Assembly (NCBI RefSeq): GCF_001425055.1
Contig: NZ_LMDK01000001.1
Coordinates: 197,838-261,837, forward strand
Length of the DNA: 64,000 nt
DNA from: Pelomonas sp. Root1237
Lineage (GTDB): Bacteria > Pseudomonadota > Gammaproteobacteria > Burkholderiales > Burkholderiaceae_C
Direction of reading: 5' to 3'
The notes under the pieces were generated by a model. That model ran no database searches, was not told the origin of the DNA, and was given only the letters and a program-made list of their open reading frames with translations. Both the position numbers and the translations under genes were made by a program. Below, piece after piece: positions 37,304 through 46,389 of this stretch. How positions within the stretch are numbered: the first letter of the stretch is position 1; every line of letters begins with the position of its first letter.

Positions 37304-37354
37304 GCCGGGTTTTCGCGCATTGCCGGCCGGTTGCGACTGGTTCGCCATGCGCTT

Positions 37355-37428
37355 TTCTTGCCGGATACGAACCGGCCATTCTTGCCGGGTGTCAAAACCG
37401 GCCTTCTTGCCGGGTGCCAACCGCTGTG
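37355..37428 (+). repeat. Three tandem copies of a 24-25 base repeat in the rpmH leader
   Basis: The copies begin at 37355, 37379 and 37404, each with TTCTTGCCGGRT, and the first two continue to ACCGGCC. The repeat lies in the untranslated leader between the rpmH promoter and start codon. Confidence 0.7.
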
Positions 37429-37462
37429 CCCGGCCTGCACAAACCCTCCAAAGAGGTTTCCC

Positions 37463-37597
37463 ATGAAGCGTACCTACCAAGCCTCCAAGACCCGCCGCGC
37501 CCGTACCCACGGTTTCCTGGTGCGCATGAAGACCCGCGGTGGCCGTGCCGTCATCGCCGCACGCCGCGCCAAGGGCCGCAAGCGCCTGGCCGTCTAA
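37463..37597 (+). CDS. rpmH: 50S ribosomal protein L34
   Basis: The whole 44-residue protein, [20 protein letters not shown] through [11 protein letters not shown], matches bacterial L34, a basic protein of the large ribosomal subunit. AAAGAGG upstream of the ATG is the ribosome site. It leads the plus-strand rpmH-rnpA-yidD-yidC block, with its own promoter at 37275, in the arrangement conserved around bacterial origins. Confidence 0.98.
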   Translation: MKRTYQASKTRRARTHGFLVRMKTRGGRAVIAARRAKGRKRLAV

Positions 37598-37644
37598 GCC
37601 GCGCGACGACGCCACCCGTGCGTCGTCAGCCTGTCGGGCACCCG

Positions 37645-38124
37645 ATGATCGGCAAGCTGCAGCGCCCGGTGGACTTTGAGCGTGTGCTCGGCAGACAAAG
37701 CCGGGCCCGCAGCGCGCATTTCGCGCTGCACCATCTCTCGGCCAACCCGGCGCCCAGCGCTTGGCGTGCCGCCAAGTTGCGCACAGCCTCAGTCGAGTTA
37801 TCAACAGGCGAATCACAGCCTGTTCACAACCCTGTGGAACAGAACCCGCCCACTGCGCCTGAAGGCTGCTGGGTGGGCATCGTCGTTCCCAAGCGGCATG
37901 CCAAGCGCTCCGTGACACGCCAGCTCTTGAAGCGCCAGATCCGCGCCGCATTTGCTGCAGCGACCGGCATGCCGCCGGGTTTGTGGGTTGTCCGCTTGCG
38001 CGCTCCGTTTGACCGCCAGAAGTTCCCCAGCGCCGCTTCCGACGCGCTGCGCCAAGCTGCCCGAGCCGAGCTGGCTCAGCTTCTGGATAAAGCCATGGCG
38101 TCCAAGCCGGGCACGAAGACGTGA
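37645..38124 (+). CDS. rnpA: Ribonuclease P protein component, with internal insertion
   Basis: About 159 residues, against the usual 115-130. The protein assists the RNase P RNA in maturing tRNA 5' ends. The core is seen as FERVLGRQSRARSAHFALHH at the start, and the RNR-like motif region PKRHAKRSVTRQLLKRQIRA, followed by LWVVRLRAPF. Between them, a hydrophilic stretch of roughly 35 residues (about 43-77, including ELSTGESQPVHNPVEQNPP) has no counterpart in typical RnpA. Its DNA contains DnaA-box-like sequences. A GTG at 37618 is an alternative start. It overlaps yidD by four bases. Confidence 0.92.
   Translation: MIGKLQRPVDFERVLGRQSRARSAHFALHHLSANPAPSAWRAAKLRTASVELSTGESQPVHNPVEQNPPTAPEGCWVGIVVPKRHAKRSVTRQLLKRQIRAAFAAATGMPPGLWVVRLRAPFDRQKFPSAASDALRQAARAELAQLLDKAMASKPGTKT
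37798..37841 (+). promoter_or_regulatory. DnaA-box-like cluster inside rnpA
   Basis: TTATCAACA (37798-37806) differs from the consensus at one base. CTGTTCACA (37820-37828) and, on the minus strand, TGTTCCACA (37833-37841) differ at two. Three such sequences in 44 bases, next to the origin spacer, may extend oriC. The individual matches are weak. Confidence 0.4.
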
Positions 38125-38438
38125 AGCCGAGCTGGCCCGCCCGCGCTTTGATGGCCATCGTGCGCGGCTACCGCCTCATGCTCAGCCCCTGGCTGGGCAA
38201 CGCCTGCCGCTTCGAGCCGACCTGCTCCCGCTACTCGCTGGGCGCACTTGAGAAACACGGTGCGCTGGCCGGCAGCTATCTGACCGTCCACCGCATCCTG
38301 CGCTGCCAGCCCTGGTGTAACGGCGGGCACGACCCCGTGCCTGACAATCCGCCGCGGCTGTTTTCCCGCCTCCTCTCTCCCCCCGTGACGCGCGCCTCCT
38401 GCGCGTCCTCTTCCTCGTCCGAGTCTCCTCATGACTGA
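38121..38438 (+). CDS. yidD: Membrane protein insertion efficiency factor YidD
   Basis: A 105-residue protein. MAIVRGYRLMLSPWLGNACR, FEPTCSRYSLGALEKHG and RILRCQPWCNGGHDPVP are the defining blocks of YidD, a peripheral inner-membrane protein that helps YidC-dependent insertion. The start is probably the GTG at 38121, overlapping the rnpA stop by four bases. The C-terminal 20 residues are serine-rich and overlap the start of yidC by eight bases. Confidence 0.95.
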   Translation: MKPSWPARALMAIVRGYRLMLSPWLGNACRFEPTCSRYSLGALEKHGALAGSYLTVHRILRCQPWCNGGHDPVPDNPPRLFSRLLSPPVTRASCASSSSSESPHD

Positions 38439-40152
38439 TATTCGCCGCACCGTGCTGTGGGTGGTGTTCACGATGTCTCTCGTCCTGCTCTGGGACGGTT
38501 GGCAAAAGCACAACGGGCATCCCTCGATGTTCAGCCCGACGCCCAAGACCGTGTCGACGGCACCGGCCGGACCTGCGTCGTCTGGCGTACCGGCAGCGAC
38601 CGCTGCTGGCGGTACGGCTGCTGCCCAGGCGCCCACGACCGCCGCACCAGTGGCCGCGCCGTCCGAGCAGATCACCATCCGCACCGACGTGCTGACGGTC
38701 ACGGTGGACACCCTGGGCGGCGACATCGTCCGCGCCGAGCTGCCCAAATACCTGACGTCGCCGGACCCGACCGTCACCGACCAGCTGCTGCAGATGGTGC
38801 ATCTGCAGAAAAAGCCCGAGTTCACGCCCCAGCCGGTCGTGCTGTTCAATGAGGGCCAGCACTACCGGGCCCAGACCGGCCTGGTCAGCGCCCAGGGCCC
38901 GCTGCCTGCCCACACCACGCCGATGACGGCGGTGGCCGGCGAGCGCGAGCTCAAAGAGGGCCAGAACGAGGTCAAGCTGCGCCTGGAATCGGCCGAGGTC
39001 GGTGGCGTCAAGCTCATCAAGACCTTCACGTTCAAGCGCGGTGTCTACACGGTGGGCGTCACGCATGAAGTCGTCAACCACGGTGCCGCGCCCGTCACGC
39101 CGCAGGTCTATCTGCAGTTGGTGCGTGACGGCAGTACCGTCACCGGCGGCGCGGCTTTCACGCCCAGCTTCACGGGCCCGGCGGTCTACAACAGCAACAC
39201 CAAGTTCAAGACGCTGAAGTTCGAGGACATCGACAAGGGCAAGGTCGACATCGAGAAGCAGGCCAACGACGGCTGGGTTTCGATGGTGCAGCATTACTTC
39301 GCCAGCGCCTGGCTCGTCAATGAAGCCGGCAATCGCGAGTTCTTCGTGCGCAAGCTACCTGGGCAGGCCGGCGTGCGCGGCGACGCCTACGCCACCGGCA
39401 TGGTTTTCACGCTGCCCACGCTCGCACCCGACACCAGCGCGACCCAGCAGGCCACTCTCTTCGCCGGCCCGCAGGAGGAAAACAACCTCTCAGCACTGGC
39501 GCCGGGCCTGGAGCGCGTCAAGGACTACGGCATGCTGACCATCCTGGCCGAGCCGTTGTTCTGGCTGCTGGACAAGCTGCATGGCTTCATCGGCAACTGG
39601 GGCTGGACCATCGTTGCCCTGGTGCTGCTGCTCAAGATCGCGCTGTACAGCCTGAACGCCAGCGCCTACAAGTCCATGGCCCGCATGAAGGCCGTGGCGC
39701 CCCGCATCAACGAGATGAAGGAGCGCCTGAAGGACAAGCCGCAGGAAATGCAGCAGGAGATGATGAAGATCTACCGCGAGGAGAAGATCAACCCCATCGG
39801 CGGCTGCCTGCCCATCTTCCTGCAGATGCCCATCTTCATGGCCCTGTACTGGGTGCTGCTGTCCACCGTCGAGATGCGCCAGGCGCCGTGGACGCTGTGG
39901 ATCACCGACCTGTCCGTGCGCGACCCCTACTTCATCCTGCCGCTGCTGATGATGGCGTCCAGCCTGTTCCAGGTCTGGCTCAACCCGCCGGCCGCCGATC
40001 CCATGCAGCAGAAGATGATGTGGATCATGCCCGTGGCCTTCGGCGTCATGTTCTTCGTCTTCCCGTCCGGCCTGGTGCTGTACTGGCTGACGAACAACAT
40101 CCTGTCCATCGCCCAGCAGTGGCTGATCAACAAGCGATTGGGCGTGAACTGA
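38431..40152 (+). CDS. yidC: Membrane protein insertase YidC
   Basis: A 573-residue inner-membrane insertase and chaperone. TM1 is at residues 5-22 ([20 protein letters not shown]). A linker and large periplasmic beta-domain occupy about 55-355. The conserved five-helix core begins near [20 protein letters not shown] and includes [20 protein letters not shown], with the coiled cytoplasmic loop, then [20 protein letters not shown] and [20 protein letters not shown]. The length and C-terminus fit proteobacterial YidC. It overlaps yidD, consistent with coordinated expression. A terminator follows. Confidence 0.97.
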   Translation: MTDIRRTVLWVVFTMSLVLLWDGWQKHNGHPSMFSPTPKTVSTAPAGPASSGVPAATAAGGTAAAQAPTTAAPVAAPSEQITIRTDVLTVTVDTLGGDIVRAELPKYLTSPDPTVTDQLLQMVHLQKKPEFTPQPVVLFNEGQHYRAQTGLVSAQGPLPAHTTPMTAVAGERELKEGQNEVKLRLESAEVGGVKLIKTFTFKRGVYTVGVTHEVVNHGAAPVTPQVYLQLVRDGSTVTGGAAFTPSFTGPAVYNSNTKFKTLKFEDIDKGKVDIEKQANDGWVSMVQHYFASAWLVNEAGNREFFVRKLPGQAGVRGDAYATGMVFTLPTLAPDTSATQQATLFAGPQEENNLSALAPGLERVKDYGMLTILAEPLFWLLDKLHGFIGNWGWTIVALVLLLKIALYSLNASAYKSMARMKAVAPRINEMKERLKDKPQEMQQEMMKIYREEKINPIGGCLPIFLQMPIFMALYWVLLSTVEMRQAPWTLWITDLSVRDPYFILPLLMMASSLFQVWLNPPAADPMQQKMMWIMPVAFGVMFFVFPSGLVLYWLTNNILSIAQQWLINKRLGVN

Positions 40153-40169
40153 ATCACGTGAATCTGCAC

Positions 40170-40196
40170 AGCCCCCGCACCCGGGGGCTTCTTTCT
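40170..40196 (+). terminator. Terminator after yidC
   Basis: AGCCCCC-GCACCC-GGGGGCT followed by TCTTTCT, 17 bases past the yidC stop, makes a strong GC stem with a T-rich tail. Confidence 0.8.
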
Positions 40197-40300
40197 GCCC
40201 GGGGTTAGCAGTTCAATGGCTTCGCGGGGCAGAGAACACCGGCCCGGACGGGACTCACGAGAGCGCCCGAACCGAGCCTCCCCCGCGCCAACCTCTGATG

Positions 40301-40331
40301 CAGCCGCTCCTTCGAGCGGCTGTTTCTTTTT
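40301..40331 (+). terminator. Second terminator upstream of mnmE
   Basis: CAGCCGCTC-CTTC-GAGCGGCTG followed by TTTCTTTTT is an ideal Rho-independent terminator with a stable tetraloop. It ends about 21 bases before the mnmE start, so mnmE needs a promoter lying inside or just beyond it; GACAAT at 40339 is a possible -10. Confidence 0.85.
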
Positions 40332-40351
40332 GCGCCGCGACAATTGCATTC

Positions 40352-41716
40352 ATGCTCGCTCGTCACGCAGACACCATTGCTGCCATCGCCACCGCTCCCG
40401 GGCGCGGCGCCGTGGGCATCGTCCGCGTGTCGTCACCACAAGGCCTCGCGCCGCTCATTGAAGCCGTCTGCGGCCGCGCGCTGAAACCTCGCGAGGCGAC
40501 CTACCTGCCGTTCCGCGATGAAGCCGGCGCGGCCATCGACCAGGGCCTGGCCCTGCACTTCCCGGCGCCGCACTCCTACACCGGTGAGCATGTGCTCGAA
40601 CTGCAGGCCCACGGCGGCGCCGTCATCATGCAGCTGCTGCTGGCGCGGGTCATCGAGGCCGGCGCGAGCGTTCGGCTTGCCGAACCGGGCGAGTTCACGC
40701 AGCGCGCTTTCCTGAACGGCAAGCTCGACCTTGCCCAGGCCGAGGCCGTGGCCGACCTCATCGATGCCAGCACCGAGGCGGCCGCGCGCAGCGCGAGTCG
40801 GGCGCTGGGCGGCGCGCTGTCGCATGAAGTCGGGGTCCTGCGCGACCAGCTCATCCAGCTGCGCATGCTCGTCGAGGCGACGCTGGACTTCCCGGAAGAG
40901 GAGATCGATTTCCTCGAAAAGGCCGATGCATTTGGCCGGCTGGACCGCCTGACCGCGCAACTGAGCGCCGTGCAGGCCCGCACGCGCCAGGGTGCGCTGC
41001 TGCGCGACGGCTTGAAGGTGGTGCTCGCCGGCCAGCCCAATGTCGGCAAGAGCTCGCTGCTGAATGCACTCGCCGGCGCCGAGCTCGCCATCGTCACGCC
41101 CATTCCTGGCACGACGCGCGACAAGGTCAGCCAGACCATCCAGATCGAAGGCGTGCCCCTGCACATCACCGACACCGCCGGCCTGCGCGATGCGACGGCC
41201 GACGAGGTCGAGCGCATCGGCGTGGCGCGATCCTGGGACGCGATCGCGGACGCCGACGTCGTGCTCTTCCTGCACGACCTGGGCCGCGTCGGCCAGGCGA
41301 ACTACGAGGCCGAGGACGAGCGCATCCGCGCGCGGCTGCTCGGTGTGGACGCAAGCCGCATCGTGCAGGTGTTCAACAAGGCCGACCTGGCTGGCGCGCC
41401 CGAAGGCGAGATTGCGCTGAGCCTGAAGACGGGCGAAGGCCTCGAAGCGCTGCGCCAGCGCCTGCTGCAGACGGCCGGCTGGCAAGCGGTGCCCGAAGGT
41501 TTGTTCATCGCTCGCGAGCGCCACGTGCAGGCCTTGGCGCGCACGGCTGAGCACCTGGCCTTGGCTCGCGAAGTTGCCGCTCAGCGCGACGCCGCGCTGG
41601 ATCTGCTCGCCGAGGAGCTGCGCCTGGCCCACGATGCGCTGGGTGAAATCACCGGCGTGTTCTCGGCCGATGAGTTGCTCGGCGTCATCTTCAGCAGCTT
41701 TTGCATCGGCAAGTAG
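40352..41716 (+). CDS. mnmE: tRNA modification GTPase MnmE
   Basis: A 454-residue GTPase that, with MnmG, modifies the wobble uridine (U34) of certain tRNAs. The N-terminal tetrahydrofolate-binding domain has [20 protein letters not shown]. The G domain has G1 [15 protein letters not shown]2 PGTTRD, G3 DTAGLRD and G4 NKAD. The protein ends FCIGK, carrying the essential C-terminal CIGK motif. The start at 40352 gives the family's usual N-terminus. Its place after yidC is the classical order. Its short leader begins right after a terminator. Confidence 0.97.
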   Translation: MLARHADTIAAIATAPGRGAVGIVRVSSPQGLAPLIEAVCGRALKPREATYLPFRDEAGAAIDQGLALHFPAPHSYTGEHVLELQAHGGAVIMQLLLARVIEAGASVRLAEPGEFTQRAFLNGKLDLAQAEAVADLIDASTEAAARSASRALGGALSHEVGVLRDQLIQLRMLVEATLDFPEEEIDFLEKADAFGRLDRLTAQLSAVQARTRQGALLRDGLKVVLAGQPNVGKSSLLNALAGAELAIVTPIPGTTRDKVSQTIQIEGVPLHITDTAGLRDATADEVERIGVARSWDAIADADVVLFLHDLGRVGQANYEAEDERIRARLLGVDASRIVQVFNKADLAGAPEGEIALSLKTGEGLEALRQRLLQTAGWQAVPEGLFIARERHVQALARTAEHLALAREVAAQRDAALDLLAEELRLAHDALGEITGVFSADELLGVIFSSFCIGK

Positions 41717-41885
41717 GGATTTCTGGAGTCGGCGCCACAACGGCACAAGAACGAATCCCTAACCGCACCATCCTCCTCCAAGTTGAGGAGGAACGTCGTG
41801 CATGAGGCCGCAGCTCGGCCGACAAGCATTGACTGTCCCTTGCTACAACCGGTGTACTGCGCCCATCTCAAAAGAGGGAGTCTCC

Positions 41886-43151
41886 ATGTTGAACTTCACC
41901 GGCAAAACGGTCTGGGCATCTTTGCTTTTGCTCGCCATTGCGGCGCCCACGAGCGCAGCGGACTATGCGCTTTCAGCGGACGGGAATGCGGTCGTCCGCG
42001 TGGTGCCTCAGACGTCCATCGGGAGCGCAGGATTCAACACCTCGCTCGTCACCTCTGCCTATCCGGGTTGGACAGTGAATACCGCCGGTGGAGTGGCCGG
42101 CAGCAGCATCACCCCAGGGACCTATTCGGCGGGATGGAATCAGGGCAGTGGGGGTGCACAGTTCACCGCAACTTACAGTCAAACCAGCGCCGTTGCCGCG
42201 GGGCACCAACTGCACTGGCTGCAGTTCATCGACACCAACCAGCCTCTCGGTGGCGCGTCTACGCCCTACATTGACCCACGTCCGAACGACGATAACCTGC
42301 CCTTCTACTGGACCACCAGCGAAGTGGCCGGAAAGTCAACCAGCAAGTCGGTTGCGTTCAGCGACTATTCGAAGCGCGGCGCCAACGCGCTCAATGCCGT
42401 CAATCCGGTGACCTGGAACGCCAGCCTCTATGCGGTGGAATATGACGGCGCCACGGGCATCACCGTGCGCGGCGGCGTGACTTGGGGCTGGACCATGAAA
42501 CCCGCGACGGTTGGCTCGTCCAGCGCAACGTTCACCAGTCCGACACCCGGCTGCCCACCGGCCACCTGTTCCGGGCTGGGCACGCCCGCCGTGAACTGGG
42601 GCATCGGCGAACCGGGTTCGCTGAGCTTCACCGCCGCAGCCTTTTCCCCTGTGGTGGGTGACTTGTTCAAACTCGGGACCTTGACCTATCACAACGGTGC
42701 AACGCAGGTTGGAAGTGCGCTCGACGCGATCGGCCTCGATATAGCGATGAACTTTGCGAATGTCTCCGAAGCCAACTTCACCTACCACTCGCAGCTGGCC
42801 ATCACCAATACGACCAACACCAACGACCCCATCGCGAGCGCCGACTTCGTCCGGTTCACGTCCGGCGGATTCACCAACACCTTCAACGTGCTCGAAGGCG
42901 GAACTGCGTCTGTCGACCTGATGGCACGGCTGACGCCGGTCCTGCAGGTCACGCCAAGCAGCACGGGCACCGGCGCCGACAAAGACCCGATTGGCGCGCC
43001 GGACCCGGCCATCCAAGGCTTCCAAGTCGAACTCGTTAGTTTTGCCAACGCGACGGCGGGTGGTTTCATCTCGTCGGTCCCTGAGCCCGCGACGCTTGCG
43101 CTTTGGCTCGTCGGCCTCTGTGCAATCGGGGCCGCTCGGCGCCGTTCCTAG
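41886..43151 (+). CDS. PEP-CTERM sorting-domain secreted protein
   Basis: A 421-residue exported protein. Signal peptide WASLLLLAIAAPTSA is followed by a beta-rich, Ser/Thr/Asn-rich body (FNTSLVTSAYPGWTVNTAGG, TLTYHNGATQVGSALDAIGL, NFANVSEANFTYHSQLAITN). The last part looks like the choice-of-anchor K type domain, an uncertain call. The C-terminus SVPEPATLALWLVGLCAIGA plus RRRS is a clear PEP-CTERM tail. GGGAG lies seven bases before the ATG. Its function is unknown; such proteins are surface or matrix components in exopolysaccharide producers. It needs an exosortase encoded elsewhere. A second PEP-CTERM protein in the window is the protease at 1963. Confidence 0.85.
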   Translation: MLNFTGKTVWASLLLLAIAAPTSAADYALSADGNAVVRVVPQTSIGSAGFNTSLVTSAYPGWTVNTAGGVAGSSITPGTYSAGWNQGSGGAQFTATYSQTSAVAAGHQLHWLQFIDTNQPLGGASTPYIDPRPNDDNLPFYWTTSEVAGKSTSKSVAFSDYSKRGANALNAVNPVTWNASLYAVEYDGATGITVRGGVTWGWTMKPATVGSSSATFTSPTPGCPPATCSGLGTPAVNWGIGEPGSLSFTAAAFSPVVGDLFKLGTLTYHNGATQVGSALDAIGLDIAMNFANVSEANFTYHSQLAITNTTNTNDPIASADFVRFTSGGFTNTFNVLEGGTASVDLMARLTPVLQVTPSSTGTGADKDPIGAPDPAIQGFQVELVSFANATAGGFISSVPEPATLALWLVGLCAIGAARRRS

Positions 43152-43155
43152 AGCC

Positions 43156-43578
43156 GTGCGCGCGCTGGTGGTGCTCTTGTTGGCGTCGATCTCCGGCCCC
43201 GTGGGTGCTTCGGGCACGCCGGAGAACTGCATATGTTTCGAGCATGTGGGCATCCAGGACAAACCCATGCCAGACTTCTGCTTGAGCTCGCGCGACTGCA
43301 CGGCCTGCGCCAAGACCGAGACCGAGACGCTGGTGCTGCCCACACCTGAATGGGCATCGGTCCAGGCCAGCCTCAGGCCGGCGGCACCGCCTGGCTTTGG
43401 GCAAAGGCTGGGCGACTACATCGCGCGCGCGCCGGATGGCTCCGCGGCAGGCGCCATTGACGGCGAGGCCATGCGTGGCCTCGTCCGGTCTCTCATAGCC
43501 TCGGCTGAGCGCCGAAACGCCGTGCCGGCGCCGCTGTTGCTGCGCCTGCAAGCCCGCCTGCAAGACGCACCCCACTGA
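43156..43578 (+). CDS. Hypothetical exported cysteine-containing protein
   Basis: About 140 residues from a GTG start four bases after the PEP-CTERM gene stop. It has a hydrophobic lead VRALVVLLLASISGPVGASG and a short cysteine cluster (CICFEHVG, then FCLSSRDCTACAKTE), probably forming disulfides in the periplasm. The C-terminal half is helical and charged (MRGLVRSLIASAERR). Close spacing suggests it is co-transcribed with the PEP-CTERM gene. No family is recognised, and the start is uncertain because a longer open frame overlaps the upstream gene. Confidence 0.5.
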   Translation: MRALVVLLLASISGPVGASGTPENCICFEHVGIQDKPMPDFCLSSRDCTACAKTETETLVLPTPEWASVQASLRPAAPPGFGQRLGDYIARAPDGSAAGAIDGEAMRGLVRSLIASAERRNAVPAPLLLRLQARLQDAPH

Positions 43579-43756
43579 CTTGCGGGACTCAGGCATCGCC
43601 CGGAGTCTGACGAAGGTCTAAAAGCTGGGCTTCAGGATCTAAGCGAGTCATCCGATCGCGATCCTTATGCGTTCTTGACTCGAGGGAACCAAGCTTGATA
43701 CCGGCTTGGTACCCCGCTACCCAGAGTGGCACAGTCCCGATGCACGAGGAGCTCGC

Positions 43757-43930
43757 ATGCGACCCCTTCAACACGTCAGCGTCACAACCGAAGCCGCGCA
43801 GCACCGGCCTAAACCACAGGCCAAGCCCGTCGCACTTGTTCCGCCGCGCGACGAGATGTGGCGCTCGCGTCGCGTGCTGTCGGGGTCCGACTGGATGGAC
43901 GCCTGGGTGCAGAAACCCGGCAAGCGGTGA
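43757..43930 (+). CDS. Hypothetical small protein, 57 residues
   Basis: A short frame with a good ribosome site (GAGGAG five bases before the ATG). The protein is basic, with QHRPKPQAKPVALVPPRDEM and a C-terminal SGSDWMDAWVQKPGKR. It ends next to the lactonase stop on the opposite strand. The 180 bases before it contain nothing else recognisable apart from a short inverted repeat around 43690. Coding is likely but unproven. Confidence 0.45.
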   Translation: MRPLQHVSVTTEAAQHRPKPQAKPVALVPPRDEMWRSRRVLSGSDWMDAWVQKPGKR

Positions 43931-44851
43931 TCAGGCGTCGTTGAACAGCGGGTCGGGCAGGTAGAGGCCGGGCTCAATGGTCATGCCGAACAGGCTGCCC
44001 GACAGCGGGCGGGCCATCAGGTCGGCGGTGCTGAGGCCTTCGCGGGCCGTCGTGACGAGGATCTGGTCACCGGCCGGGCCGCCAAACGCGGGGCAGGTGA
44101 CATTGCTGACTGGCACCGAATAGCGCCCCAGCAGCCGGCCGTCGGGCGCGTAGCGGGCCACCGCCGCGTTGCCCCACTCGGCATTCCACAAACAACCCTT
44201 GGCATCGATGACGGAACCGTCCGGCCAGCAGTTGTCGTCGAATTCCTTCCTCGCGAACAGGCGCGGCTCGCTGACCTGGGCGCTGTCCGCGTCGTAGTCG
44301 CAGACCATCATGCGAGGGGTGGTCGTGTCGCAGTAGTGCATGCGCTTGCCGTTGGGGCTGAAGCAGATGCTGTTGGAGATGCCCACGCCGTCCAGCGCCA
44401 GCCGGCGCAGGCCATGGGCCAGCGAGTACTGGTAGAAGCTGCCGATGCGCTGGCGCGGATTCGCTTCGTCCAGCGTGCCGAAGACAAAATTGCCACTGCG
44501 GTCGCAGCGGCCGTCGTTGGCGCGCGTGGTGGGCAGGTGGGCTTCCAGTGGCGTGAGAGTCTCGGGCTCGGCAGCGATGCTGCCGGTGGCTTGCAGGTCG
44601 GGCAGCGTCAGGCGCGCGAGGCGCTTGGCCATGGCCAGGATGATGGCGCCGGAGCGGCCATGCACGAAGCTGCCCACGCGCTCGGGCAGGCGCACCTGCA
44701 GCGTGGCGCTGTCGCCGGGGGTCCAGGCGTAGATGCAGGCGCCTTCGATATCGGTCCACCACCAGCGGCCACTCGCGGCATGCCATTGGATCCCTTCGCC
44801 AAGGTTGTTGGCCAGGGCAAGGGCGAGGGCGAAAGGGTGTTCAGCTTGCAT
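43931..44851 (-). CDS. araB: SMP-30/gluconolactonase family lactonase, probably L-arabinolactonase
   Basis: A 306-residue six-bladed propeller enzyme opening L-arabino-gamma-lactone to L-arabonate. Metal-binding positions of the family appear in NNLGEGIQWH (Glu), TTRANDGRCDRSGNFVFGT (Asn/Asp), SNSICFSPNGKRMHYCDT (Asn) and WPDGSVIDAKGCLWNAEW (Asp). There is no signal peptide, so it is cytoplasmic. It is the last gene of the minus operon SDR-galM-thioesterase-lactonase and overlaps the thioesterase gene by 11 bases. The family also contains gluco- and galactonolactonases; the substrate is assigned from context. Confidence 0.85.
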   Translation of the reverse strand: MQAEHPFALALALANNLGEGIQWHAASGRWWWTDIEGACIYAWTPGDSATLQVRLPERVGSFVHGRSGAIILAMAKRLARLTLPDLQATGSIAAEPETLTPLEAHLPTTRANDGRCDRSGNFVFGTLDEANPRQRIGSFYQYSLAHGLRRLALDGVGISNSICFSPNGKRMHYCDTTTPRMMVCDYDADSAQVSEPRLFARKEFDDNCWPDGSVIDAKGCLWNAEWGNAAVARYAPDGRLLGRYSVPVSNVTCPAFGGPAGDQILVTTAREGLSTADLMARPLSGSLFGMTIEPGLYLPDPLFNDA

Positions 44852-45311
44852 CGGGTGAGGCTTCCAGGCTTGCGCGAGCCTGCTTGCGGGCGAGGGCCGC
44901 CGCGTGGCGGCGGCGCTCGTCGGGAGTGAAGGGGCGCAGCGGCGCCACGGCCACCGGCTTGTTGTCGTCGCCCACGGCCACCATCGTGAAGTAGCAGCTG
45001 TTGACGTGGCGCGTCTCCTGCGTGCGGATGTTCTCGGCCACGACCTTGATGCCGACTTCCATCGACGAGGTGCCGGTCATGTTGACGCTGGCCAGGAAGG
45101 TGACCAGCTCACCGACGTGGATAGCCTGGCGGAATATCACCCGGTCCACCGACAGCGTCACGACATAGCGGCCGGCATAGCGGCTGGCGCAGGCATAGGC
45201 GACCTGGTCGAGCAGCTTGAGGATGTTGCCGCCATGGACATTGCCGGCGAAGTTGGCGGTGTCCGGCGTCATCAGCACCGTCATCGTCAATTGGTGGGCG
45301 GGCAGGTCCAT
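44841..45311 (-). CDS. Acyl-CoA thioesterase, hotdog fold (YciA-like)
   Basis: A 156-residue hotdog thioesterase. The active-site region [20 protein letters not shown] carries the Asn and Gly-Gly-rich helix of the acyl-CoA hydrolase family. [20 protein letters not shown] and [20 protein letters not shown] complete the fold. It hydrolyses acyl-CoA to free acid and CoA, probably as a hexamer. Its place between aldose epimerase and lactonase in a sugar operon has no obvious biochemical reason. It could serve as a housekeeping gene captured in the operon. Confidence 0.88.
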   Translation of the reverse strand: MDLPAHQLTMTVLMTPDTANFAGNVHGGNILKLLDQVAYACASRYAGRYVVTLSVDRVIFRQAIHVGELVTFLASVNMTGTSSMEVGIKVVAENIRTQETRHVNSCYFTMVAVGDDNKPVAVAPLRPFTPDERRRHAAALARKQARASLEASPDAS

Positions 45312-45327
45312 GGCGTTCTCTTCGCGG

Positions 45328-46389
45328 TCAGGAGAAGCGATGGATTGTGGTGCTGCGCCACACCTCGCCGGGCCTCAGCACGGTGGTGGGCCAGGCGCTG
45401 CTGGCTTCGTGGTGCGGTGAGTCGGGGTTGTGCTGGGTCTCCAGGCACAGGCCGTCGCCCTGGCGGTAGATGCGTCCGCAGGGACCGCACAGGCTGCCGT
45501 CGAGGAAATTGCCGGAATAGAACTGGATCGCCGGCTCGCTGGTCAGCATGTCCATGCGGCGGCCGGAGTGGGGGTCTTCCAGCGTGGCGGCGGGGCGCAG
45601 GCCGTCGGCATCCAGGTTGCCGTCGAGCAACCAGTTGTGGTCATAGCCCTTGGCGCGCAGCAGCTGCGGGTACGCCTGGCGGATGCGGGCGACGATGGCG
45701 GTGGGCGAGCGGAAGTCGAAGGGCGTGCCCTCGACCGCGGCGTGGCGCAGCGGGATCAGGTGCTCATTGACCTCGCTGTAGCGCGAGGCGGGAATGCACA
45801 AGCGGTGGCGCAGCGCGCTGCCCTCGCCGGCCAGGTTGAAGTAGTTGTGATGCGTCAGGTTGACGACGGTGGCGCGGTCGGTCGTGGCTTCGTAGTCGAT
45901 GCGCCAGCTGTTGTCCGTCGCGCTCAGCGAATAGCGCACGCTGACCTTGAGCTCGCCGGGGAAGCCCTGATCGCCGTGCGGGCTGGTGAGGGTGAACAGC
46001 AGTGCCTCGGCCTCGCCGGCGCGGGGCTCGACGGGCTCGGCAGCCCACAGCCGGTGGCCGAAGCCCTCGGTGCCGCCGTGCAGGCAGTTGGGGCCGTTGT
46101 TGCGGGACAGTGTGTGGGTTTCGCCGTCCAGCTCGAAGCTGGCGCCGGCGATGCGATTGCCGTAGCGGCCGACGATGGCGCCGAAGAAGGGGTTGCGAAG
46201 GGCGTAGTCGGTGAGGTTGTCGAAGCCGAGCACGATGTTGTCGATGCGGCCCTCCCGATCCGGCACCCACAGGCCGTTGACGATGCCGCCCAGCGTGATG
46301 GCCGTCAGCGCCAGGCCCAGTCCGTTGGTCAGTGTGTATTCATGCACCGGCCGGCCGTCGGCCAGCACGCCGTAGTCGCGGCGCTGCAT
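45328..46389 (-). CDS. galM: Aldose 1-epimerase (mutarotase)
   Basis: A 353-residue enzyme interconverting alpha and beta anomers of aldoses. Typical blocks are [40 protein letters not shown] with the Asn-Arg pair, [20 protein letters not shown] (His), [12 protein letters not shown] (His) and the C-terminal [20 protein letters not shown] (Glu). It would supply the anomer used by the dehydrogenase. The start at 46389 overlaps the SDR stop (TGATG), so it is translationally coupled. No signal peptide is seen. Confidence 0.93.
   Translation of the reverse strand: MQRRDYGVLADGRPVHEYTLTNGLGLALTAITLGGIVNGLWVPDREGRIDNIVLGFDNLTDYALRNPFFGAIVGRYGNRIAGASFELDGETHTLSRNNGPNCLHGGTEGFGHRLWAAEPVEPRAGEAEALLFTLTSPHGDQGFPGELKVSVRYSLSATDNSWRIDYEATTDRATVVNLTHHNYFNLAGEGSALRHRLCIPASRYSEVNEHLIPLRHAAVEGTPFDFRSPTAIVARIRQAYPQLLRAKGYDHNWLLDGNLDADGLRPAATLEDPHSGRRMDMLTSEPAIQFYSGNFLDGSLCGPCGRIYRQGDGLCLETQHNPDSPHHEASSAWPTTVLRPGEVWRSTTIHRFS

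Larger units (their letters stand above)
37153..37462. other. Origin-like spacer between dnaA and rpmH
   Basis: These 310 bases hold the divergent dnaA and rpmH promoters, at least two DnaA-box matches, and a three-copy 24-25 base tandem repeat. The position next to dnaA, rpmH and rnpA makes it the likely site or part of oriC. Few boxes and no clear AT-rich unwinding block are visible, so the full origin may extend into rnpA (see findings). Confidence 0.65.

Noticed and set aside
41772..41791. Hairpin CCTCCTC-CAAGTT-GAGGAGG after mnmE
   Set aside because: Short 7-bp stem with no T-run. Could be a weak transcript end, but not enough to call a terminator or riboswitch.
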